A stretch of 64,000 bases of DNA from Ruminococcus sp. Phil11 (lineage in GTDB: Bacteria > Bacillota > Clostridia > Oscillospirales > Ruminococcaceae): positions 145,018-209,017 of the forward strand of contig MSGZ01000021.1 of NCBI GenBank assembly GCA_001940925.1, given 5' to 3'. Positions 58,844 through 64,000 of the stretch are shown here, one piece after another. Numbering within the stretch: the stretch's first letter is position 1; the number at the start of each line of letters is the position of its first letter. Below the pieces are notes generated by a model. It ran no database searches and had not been told where the DNA came from. It was given only the letters and a program-made list of their open reading frames with translations. Both the position numbers and the translations under genes were made by a program.

Positions 58844-60289
58844 TTACTGTCCTGCTTTCTTGGTCGGCAGCGTGATCGTTACCGTTGTGCCGACGCCCTC
58901 CTCACTGTCAATATCAAGCGAGCCGTGATGCAGTTTCACAAGCTCATCCGCAACGGCAAGGCCGATGCCGGAGCCGCGGCGGGTGTGGTTCGGCTTATAG
59001 AACTTGATCTTGACCTTGTCAAGGTCTGACTTTTTGATGCCGCAGCCGTGGTCGCGCACGGTGACGCGTACGGCCTTGTCGTCATCGACAGCCTCAACGG
59101 TAATTTCCACAAGCCCGCCCGGGTCGGAATACTTGATCGCGTTGTCGATGATGTTGATAAAGACCTGCCGGATACGGTTCTTGTCGCCGTAGACGAACGG
59201 CAGCATTTCCGGCTCGTCGTAGGTGATGCGGATATCATCCTTTTTGGCGCGCTCCATATAAATGAGCACCGCGTCACCCAGTTCCGCAAGGATATCCATG
59301 GTATCCATCTGCAGCGAGAAATGACCGTTCTGCATCCGCGAGAAATCCAGCAGTTCCTCAACCATTTCCGAAAGACGCTCCGTCTCACCGACGATGATAT
59401 GCAGACCCTTCTGCATCATGACCGGGTCCGGCGGCGACTGATCCGCAACGACCTCCGCGCTCATATCGCTCAGCGTTTCCGCCCAGCCCTTGATCGCAGT
59501 CAGCGGGGTTCGGAGCTCATGGGAGACCGAGCTGATGAACTCATTTTTCATTGCTTCTGCGGCAGAAAGCTCGTCTGCCATGTGGTTGATGCCCGCGCAG
59601 AGCTCGCCGATCTCGTCCTCGCTTTCCTGATTGATGCGTGCGGAGAAATCACCCTGCGCAAATTTTTCCGTGTTCGTGTTGATCTCGCGGATCGGGCGCA
59701 GGATCGAGCGGACGAAGTACAGGTCGGAAAGCCCGAGCAGCAGCAGCACGGCGATCGCCGCGATCGTGACCGCCAGCACAAAGCCGGAGACGGTATCGTC
59801 AATGGTTTCCAGCGAGGCGACCACGCGGATCGCGCTGTATTCCTCGCTGATCGCGGTGATCGGGCAGCTTACCGCCATGATGCGCTCGCCGTTTTCGGTG
59901 CGCATGGTTTTGGAGCCGTAGGCCTTTCCGTTATTCCGCATGGCTTCGTCGTAATCCGGCATACTGATCGCATAATCCGGCGTAAATCCGGATGATGTCA
60001 GCACGATCATGCCGTCATAGTCGATTGCCATGAGCTCCATTTTATCCTTGCCTGAGAAGCTTTCCAGCGTACTGCGGATTTCTGCATTCAGGTTTGTGCC
60101 GGCATCGGAGGCATAGCGCGTCAGCACGGTGTTGACCGCGGTGATCTTGGTTTCCAGATACTGCTGCGCAGAGCTGTAGAAATAGCTCTGCACCGCGTAG
60201 ATAACTGCCAGCTCAATGACCAGCAGAATCAAAACGATTACGCCGAGGTTATTGGTGATCCAGCGGCGTGTGATGCTTTTTTTCGCCAT
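58844..60289 (-). CDS. Sensor histidine kinase of a two-component system
   Basis: 481 residues. Two membrane helices (residues 14-36, LGVIVLILLVIELAVIYAV, and about 170-192) flank an extracytoplasmic sensor domain. A HAMP domain (RSILRPIREINTNTEKFAQG) leads to the H-box ISSVSHELRTPLTAIKGW with the phospho-His, and the ATPase boxes N (INIIDNAIKYS), G1 (VRDHGCGIKKSD) and G2 (RRGSGIGLAVADELV). It resembles WalK/PhoR-type kinases. It is 25 bp downstream of its response regulator. Confidence 0.95.
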   Translation of the reverse strand: MAKKSITRRWITNNLGVIVLILLVIELAVIYAVQSYFYSSAQQYLETKITAVNTVLTRYASDAGTNLNAEIRSTLESFSGKDKMELMAIDYDGMIVLTSSGFTPDYAISMPDYDEAMRNNGKAYGSKTMRTENGERIMAVSCPITAISEEYSAIRVVASLETIDDTVSGFVLAVTIAAIAVLLLLGLSDLYFVRSILRPIREINTNTEKFAQGDFSARINQESEDEIGELCAGINHMADELSAAEAMKNEFISSVSHELRTPLTAIKGWAETLSDMSAEVVADQSPPDPVMMQKGLHIIVGETERLSEMVEELLDFSRMQNGHFSLQMDTMDILAELGDAVLIYMERAKKDDIRITYDEPEMLPFVYGDKNRIRQVFINIIDNAIKYSDPGGLVEITVEAVDDDKAVRVTVRDHGCGIKKSDLDKVKIKFYKPNHTRRGSGIGLAVADELVKLHHGSLDIDSEEGVGTTVTITLPTKKAGQ

Positions 60290-60314
60290 TCACAGTGTTC
60301 CTTCTGACGCCGCA

Positions 60315-61028
60315 TCAGCGGTGATTTTCCGCTTTTTCCTCCCACTTGTAGCCGTAGCCCCAGATCGTGATGATATACCGCGGATCCGAGGGGTCGTCCT
60401 CGATCTTCATGCGCAGACGGCGGATGTTGACGTCCACGATCTTGTTGTCGCCGTAATAGCTGTCGCTCCAGACATTCGAGAGGATGCTTGCACGGTCAAG
60501 TGCGGTATTCTTGTTCTTGAGGAAATAGGTGAGGATCTTGTATTCCACATCGGTCAGCTCGATCGGCACGCCGTTCTTGGTGACCGTTCTGCCGTCCAGA
60601 TTGATGACGAACGGGCCGGATTCGAGCATCTTGACGCCCTCTGTGTTCATCGAGTTCATCATCACGCGGCGGTAGAGCGCATCGACGCGGACGGTCAGCT
60701 CCGAGGGTGCAAAGGGCTTGGTGATATAGTCATCTGCCTCATTCATGAGCGCGTTGACCTTGTCCATTTCCTGTGCCTTGGCCGAAAGCATGATAATGCC
60801 GAGCGTTTTGGATTTTTCGCGCAGACGTTTCAGCACGGTAATGCCGTCGATGCCGGGCATCATGATATCGAGCAGTGCGATATCAAAATTGCCGTTCTCC
60901 TGCTCGAATACGCGCAGTGCGGCCTCACCGCAGTCTACGTCCACGACCTCATAGCCTGCACGCTTCAGATTGATAACAACAAATTCGCGGATCGTTTCTT
61001 CGTCCTCACAAACGAGCACACGCTTCAT
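60315..61028 (-). CDS. OmpR-family response regulator
   Basis: 237 residues, ATG after GGAGGG. The receiver domain has the acidic pair CEDEE, the phospho-acceptor Asp54 (LLDIMMPG), IIMLSAK (Ser in place of the usual Thr) and the Lys of ITKPFAP. The C-terminal winged helix has ELTDVEYKILTYFLKNKNTA, ILSNVWSDSYYGDNKIVDVN IRRLRMKIE (split) and the wing IITIWGYGYKWEE. Partner of the histidine kinase behind it. A hairpin MITE ends 24 bp upstream of the start and may carry or separate its promoter. Confidence 0.96.
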   Translation of the reverse strand: MKRVLVCEDEETIREFVVINLKRAGYEVVDVDCGEAALRVFEQENGNFDIALLDIMMPGIDGITVLKRLREKSKTLGIIMLSAKAQEMDKVNALMNEADDYITKPFAPSELTVRVDALYRRVMMNSMNTEGVKMLESGPFVINLDGRTVTKNGVPIELTDVEYKILTYFLKNKNTALDRASILSNVWSDSYYGDNKIVDVNIRRLRMKIEDDPSDPRYIITIWGYGYKWEEKAENHR

Positions 61029-61051
61029 GGTTTGTTCTCCCTCCTGATTTC

Positions 61052-61221
61052 ATATTATTGATGTCCCAACTATCTCTTGAAGATATCTGCTTGTCTTTTT
61101 GCCGTGATACTGCGTTAGAAATCCTTGCCTTGCGTCAGCAAGGCGGCGGCTTTCTGCCTTGTCTCACGACAAAAATCCTGCGCATCTATTCTTCAAGATT
61201 TAATTGGTACATCAATAATAT
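61052..61221. mobile_element. 170-bp hairpin MITE
   Basis: The ends ATATTATTGATGT and ACATCAATAATAT are exact 13-bp inverted repeats, and the similarity continues inward (CCAACTATCTCTTGAAGA against TCTTCAAGATTTAATTGG) and, imperfectly, to the centre (TTTTTGCCGTGATAC against GTCTCACGACAAAAA; CTTGCCTTGCG, CAAGGCGG). The whole unit can fold into one long hairpin. It has no reading frame. Confidence 0.75.
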
Positions 61222-61231
61222 ACGCAGACAG

Positions 61232-61510
61232 TCAGATATTGACCATGTTCCGGTATGCGGATGGCGTAATCCCCTCCGTCTGCCGGGAAAGTTTGGTAAA
61301 ATTGGAGGGATTCTCAACGCCGCAAGCTTCCGCAACAGACTCTACCGAGAGATACGAACGGTTCAGCATAGCTTTCGCTTTCTGAATCCGGAGCCGATTG
61401 AGATATGCTATCGGCCGTGCATGAAAATACTGACTGAACAGCCTGCACAGATAACCTTCCGAAGGCTCAGCCACATGCGCAAGAGCGGTACCGGCTTTCC
61501 TTGCACAGAC
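61232..61510 (-). pseudogene. Remnant of an AraC-family regulator
   Basis: Only the DNA-binding end is left: EPSEGYLCRLFSQYFHARPI, AYLNRLRIQKAKAMLNRSYL, VESVAEACGVENPSNFTKLS and GITPSAYRN are typical of the double HTH of AraC proteins. The frame runs off without a start after ALAHVAEPS, so the sensor domain and half of the first helix are lost. A hydrophobic fragment in another frame (AGMVLAVFMVMIAGRILIL, ending at 61467) overlaps it and is a separate remnant. Confidence 0.75.
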
Positions 61511-61767
61511 ACTCGTTCAGAATGAGAATCCGACCTGCGATCATCACCATGAACACGGCGAGGACCATTCCTGCGGCAGTCACTCCTGCGGTAAGCACTG
61601 ATGAAGGTCATTACACTTGTGGAGAATACCTGCGGTCACAAAAGCTGTATCGCAGAGCACGGCCTTTGAGATGATGAAAACAATTTTGGGAGACAAGCTC
61701 ATTGCTCTGCACAGCGGAAAAACAGTCAGATCATGAGATCGGAAGTGCTGATTGCATATACGGAATA

Positions 61768-61803
61768 GAACCGCCGTCTGCAAAACAATGCAGACGGCGG
61801 TTC
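61768..61803. terminator. Terminator after the frameshifted small gene
   Basis: Perfect 14-bp stem GAACCGCCGTCTGC / GCAGACGGCGGTTC with an 8-nt loop. Confidence 0.7.
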
Positions 61804-61810
61804 CCTATAT

Positions 61811-61982
61811 TCACATTCCGTGCCCAAGATCGTCGATTCTTCTCACAATACCGGTTGCTTTTATTCTGTTCATGATCTTCACAATCATTGCCAGCTTTTT
61901 GGCAGCGTCTTTCTGTTCGGCCTTGATTTCGTCCGGATGCACGCAGGCGTCTGCCGGTTTTTTTCGTGTTATGCTCGCTCAT
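61811..61982 (-). pseudogene. Small protein gene with an A7 frameshift
   Basis: ATG 61982 behind GGAG. Six codons later a run of seven A (61958-61964) shifts the frame; removing one A gives a coherent 55-residue protein (MSEHNTKKPADACVHPDEIK, AEQKDAAKKLAMIVKIMNRI, ATGIVRRIDDLGHGM) ending at 61811 just before a terminator. As written, the zero frame yields arginine-rich nonsense. It could be a recent mutation, slippage control or a sequencing error. Confidence 0.5.
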
Positions 61983-62409
61983 ATAGCTCCTTCAGTCCTG
62001 ATATTGTTTCCTGCGTACCGTTGAAATCAGTTACATCGGAAGTGTCATCGACCGAATCGTTGTTGCCTGTGTATTCCGCATGAGTCTCGTTCAATAAAGA
62101 GGTTACCATCTTTTTTGATATGGTAAATTTTGTAAGCAGATTTCCGCAGCCCTATGAAAAACTATGTCCTTTTTTGTTTCCTTCAGATGTGATTATATAG
62201 AATTATATGTGAATTGCACATATCTACATTCAAATCGTGCTGCAAAGCTGAAATCGCACGAGGCCGTGAAAACGTAAGGAAATGAAAGAAATCAAGAGAA
62301 CGGCAAGGGATCCTTTCAAATAAACAGGGTAGCTGGTTTTGCTGCGGATTGCAAATGTTCGTCAAACCTGCTATACTGAGGATGCTATCTGGAGACAGGA
62401 ATCTGCCGC

Positions 62410-62438
62410 TTGCAATAAAATGCAGCATATGCTATAAT
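62410..62438 (+). promoter_or_regulatory. Promoter of the phosphate transport operon
   Basis: TTGCAA (62410-62415), 17 bp, TATAAT (62433-62438) with TGC before the -10. Confidence 0.8.
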
Positions 62439-62490
62439 ATATGCGGCTGAAAAATATCTGGATTACAGTTATATCGGAGAGAAGGAAACT

Positions 62491-63543
62491 ATGGATCTAT
62501 CATTTGTCTATTTCTGGGAACAGGTAACATCCAACCCGCTTCTGATACTGGCAGTCGGTCTGACCCTCGGCGTGATTTTCGTCAACGGCTGGACGGACTG
62601 TCCGAATGCGATTGCAACCTGCGTAACGACCCGATGTATGGAGGCGCGCCCTGCAATTCTGATGTCGGCATTCTTCAATTTTCTCGGTGTGTTCATTATG
62701 AGCTCGGTCAATGCGACAGTCGCGCAGACGATTGCCAATATGGTCGATTTCGGAACGAACTCGCATGATGCGATCGTAGCGCTGTCAGCAGCCTTGCTTG
62801 CGATTGTGATATGGGCTGTGCTCGCATGGTATTTCGGAATACCGACAAGCGAAAGCCACGCGCTGATTGCAGGCCTGACCGGTGCAGCGATTGCGATGCA
62901 CGGCGGCCTTTCCGGCGTGAACGGTCACGAATGGATCAAGGTCATCTACGGTCTCGTGATCTCGGTCGTGCTCGGCTTTATTCTCGGCTATGCGGTATGC
63001 AAACTGGTGACCGTCATCTTCTTCAATGTTGACCGGAGAAAAACAGAAGGGATCTTCCGGAACGGTCAGATCGGTGCGGCCTGTGCCATGAGCTTTATGC
63101 ACGGCGCGCAGGACGGTCAGAAATTCATGGGCGTCATCCTGATGTGCCTTCTGCTTTCAAACGGAGGCGGAGAAGGCGGTGCGGTCAAAATGCCGGTATG
63201 GATCATGCTGCTTTGTTCCGTCATCATGTCGATCGGAACGTCGATCGGCGGCAAGAAGATCATCAAATCCATCGGCATGGATATGGTCAAGCTGGAAAAA
63301 TATCAGGGCTTTTCGGCAGATATGGCAGCTTCCATCGCACTGCTTATCAGCTCGCTATTCGGTATTCCTGTATCGACAACCCACGCAAAAACAACTGCGA
63401 TCATGGGTGTCGGTGCTGTCAAACGGCCTTCTGCGGTCAATCTCGGCGTTGTCAAAAATCTCATGATGACATGGATTCTGACCTTCCCTGGCTGCGGACT
63501 AATCGGCTATATCACAACGAAGATCTTTATGGCGGTCTTCTGA
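62491..63543 (+). CDS. pit: PiT-family inorganic phosphate transporter
   Basis: 350 residues, GAGAGAAGG upstream. Ten or so membrane helices with both copies of the PiT signature: GVIFVNGWTDCPNAIATCVT TR (split) at the start, where most members have G.NDG.NA, and IAASIALLISS-like DMAASIALLISSLFGIPVST THAKTTAIMGVG (split) in the second half. SFMHGAQDGQKFMGV carries the conserved H-G-A-Q-D-G. It takes up metal-phosphate with protons or sodium. Followed 13 bp later by a DUF47 protein, the usual PiT partner. Confidence 0.95.
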   Translation: MDLSFVYFWEQVTSNPLLILAVGLTLGVIFVNGWTDCPNAIATCVTTRCMEARPAILMSAFFNFLGVFIMSSVNATVAQTIANMVDFGTNSHDAIVALSAALLAIVIWAVLAWYFGIPTSESHALIAGLTGAAIAMHGGLSGVNGHEWIKVIYGLVISVVLGFILGYAVCKLVTVIFFNVDRRKTEGIFRNGQIGAACAMSFMHGAQDGQKFMGVILMCLLLSNGGGEGGAVKMPVWIMLLCSVIMSIGTSIGGKKIIKSIGMDMVKLEKYQGFSADMAASIALLISSLFGIPVSTTHAKTTAIMGVGAVKRPSAVNLGVVKNLMMTWILTFPGCGLIGYITTKIFMAVF

Positions 63544-63556
63544 TCAGGAGGATATT

Positions 63557-64000
63557 ATGGCAAACAAGAAAAACGATTTTTACTGGAACAACTACATTTC
63601 GGCTGCTGATACTGCCTGCTGTGCCGCAGATTATCTGCTCAAATGTCTGCGGGAATTCGATCCCGAACGGTTGACCGAAGTACTGCCTGAGATGCATATA
63701 TTTGAGCATAAAGGCGATTCGCTGCGGCATGAAATGACGGAAGCACTCGCAAAGTCTTTTGTCACGCCGATTGACCGTGAAGATATGGCTGAACTGTGCC
63801 AGAGACTTGATCATGTGATCGACAGTATTGAAGAGGTTTTGCAGGCGATCTATATCAACAATGTTGCCAAGATCACCGGTGAGGCGATCCGCTTTTCTGA
63901 GCTGATTTGTAACTGCACAGCCAAAATGAAGGCGATGCTGACAGAACTGCCGAATTTCAGAAAATCCGAACAGCTGCACAAGCTCATCATTGATGTGAAC
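63557..64000 (+). CDS. DUF47/PhoU-like phosphate transport regulator, 3' end outside window
   Basis: At least 148 codons from ATG 63557 after AGGAGG. MANKKNDFYWNNYISAADTA starts a helical bundle of the DUF47/PhoU group, with IFEHKGDSLRHEMTEALAKS FVTPIDREDMAEL (split), where E-x-x-x-D and the TPIDREDM segment form the metal-binding hallmark, and CQRLDHVIDSIEEVLQAI. Proteins of this type are encoded next to PiT transporters and are thought to control them. It runs past the window end. Confidence 0.92.
   Translation, partial: MANKKNDFYWNNYISAADTACCAADYLLKCLREFDPERLTEVLPEMHIFEHKGDSLRHEMTEALAKSFVTPIDREDMAELCQRLDHVIDSIEEVLQAIYINNVAKITGEAIRFSELICNCTAKMKAMLTELPNFRKSEQLHKLIIDVN

Larger units (their letters stand above)
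61490..62409. other. Gene-poor stretch with remnants
   Basis: About 900 bp holding only short broken frames (the hydrophobic fragment near 61470-61600, the frameshifted small gene at 61811-61982, and an overlapping 46-codon tail at about 61975-62115, MVTSLLNETHAEYTGNNDSV). The rest, 62120-62400, shows nothing recognisable. Confidence 0.5.

Overview
The window is about 64 kb of a fairly GC-rich Firmicutes chromosome, most like a Ruminococcus-type member of the Oscillospiraceae. The evidence is three secreted proteins with type I dockerins (a GH8 glycanase, a CE4-type deacetylase and an unassigned protein), an alpha/beta-type small acid-soluble spore protein, a fused IspH-ribosomal protein S1 gene, LexA-free gram-positive style promoters (TTGACA or TTGCAA, usually 17 bp, TATAAT, often preceded by TGC) and many short rho-independent terminators. 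No rRNA, tRNA, CRISPR array or intact transposase was recognised.

Layout. 0-4.5 kb: a partial HTH protein, an ECF-type sigma/anti-sigma-like pair and enolase with a consensus promoter and a perfect 16-bp operator-like palindrome. 4.5-11 kb: a graveyard of accessory genes: remnants of GTPase, zinc-ribbon, fibronectin-like and helical proteins broken by stops and frameshifts, then a headless ABC exporter. 11-24 kb: spore protein, SulP permease, secreted phosphodiester glycosidase-like protein, an NrtR-like Nudix regulator/small basic protein/nicotinamidase operon, a surface protein, a second sigma/anti-sigma pair, and a HgdC/DUF2229-like protein with a membrane partner. 24-26.3 kb: two tandem paralogues and a noncoding stretch with two strong promoters and structured RNA candidates. 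26.3-32 kb: dockerin protein, GH8, beta-lactamase-family hydrolase and a third, deleted sigma/anti-sigma locus. 32-38 kb: glycine-zipper protein, ArsC/Spx-like protein, flavin reductase-like protein, flotillin, quinolinate synthase, several copies of a dispersed intergenic repeat and two further structured noncoding stretches. 38-50 kb: dockerin-CE4 protein, a zinc-ribbon membrane protein/DD-carboxypeptidase/IspH-S1 operon, a three-gene membrane system ending in a vWA protein, a VanY-like pseudoenzyme and MscL. 50-64 kb: pgsA-rimO-PNPOx-recX-recA, a T5orf172 gene, DUF4272, prmC, DUF1385, a two-component system, a hairpin MITE, gene remnants, and a Pit phosphate transporter with a DUF47 partner that runs off the window.

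How the parts fit. Housekeeping operons (glycolysis, isoprenoid/translation, DNA repair, phospholipid and NAD metabolism) alternate with lineage-specific cell-surface and polysaccharide-degradation genes. Both intact ECF sigma operons, and probably one surface-protein gene, carry a similar ECF-type promoter (G-T/A-ACC, 16 bp, CGTC). NAD recycling is represented by an Nudix regulator next to nicotinamidase and by a lone nadA. The main unexplained items are the decayed GTPase island, the dispersed GC-rich repeat family, four noncoding segments with promoters or terminators and strong hairpins, and the three-gene vWA system at 44.6-47.9 kb.
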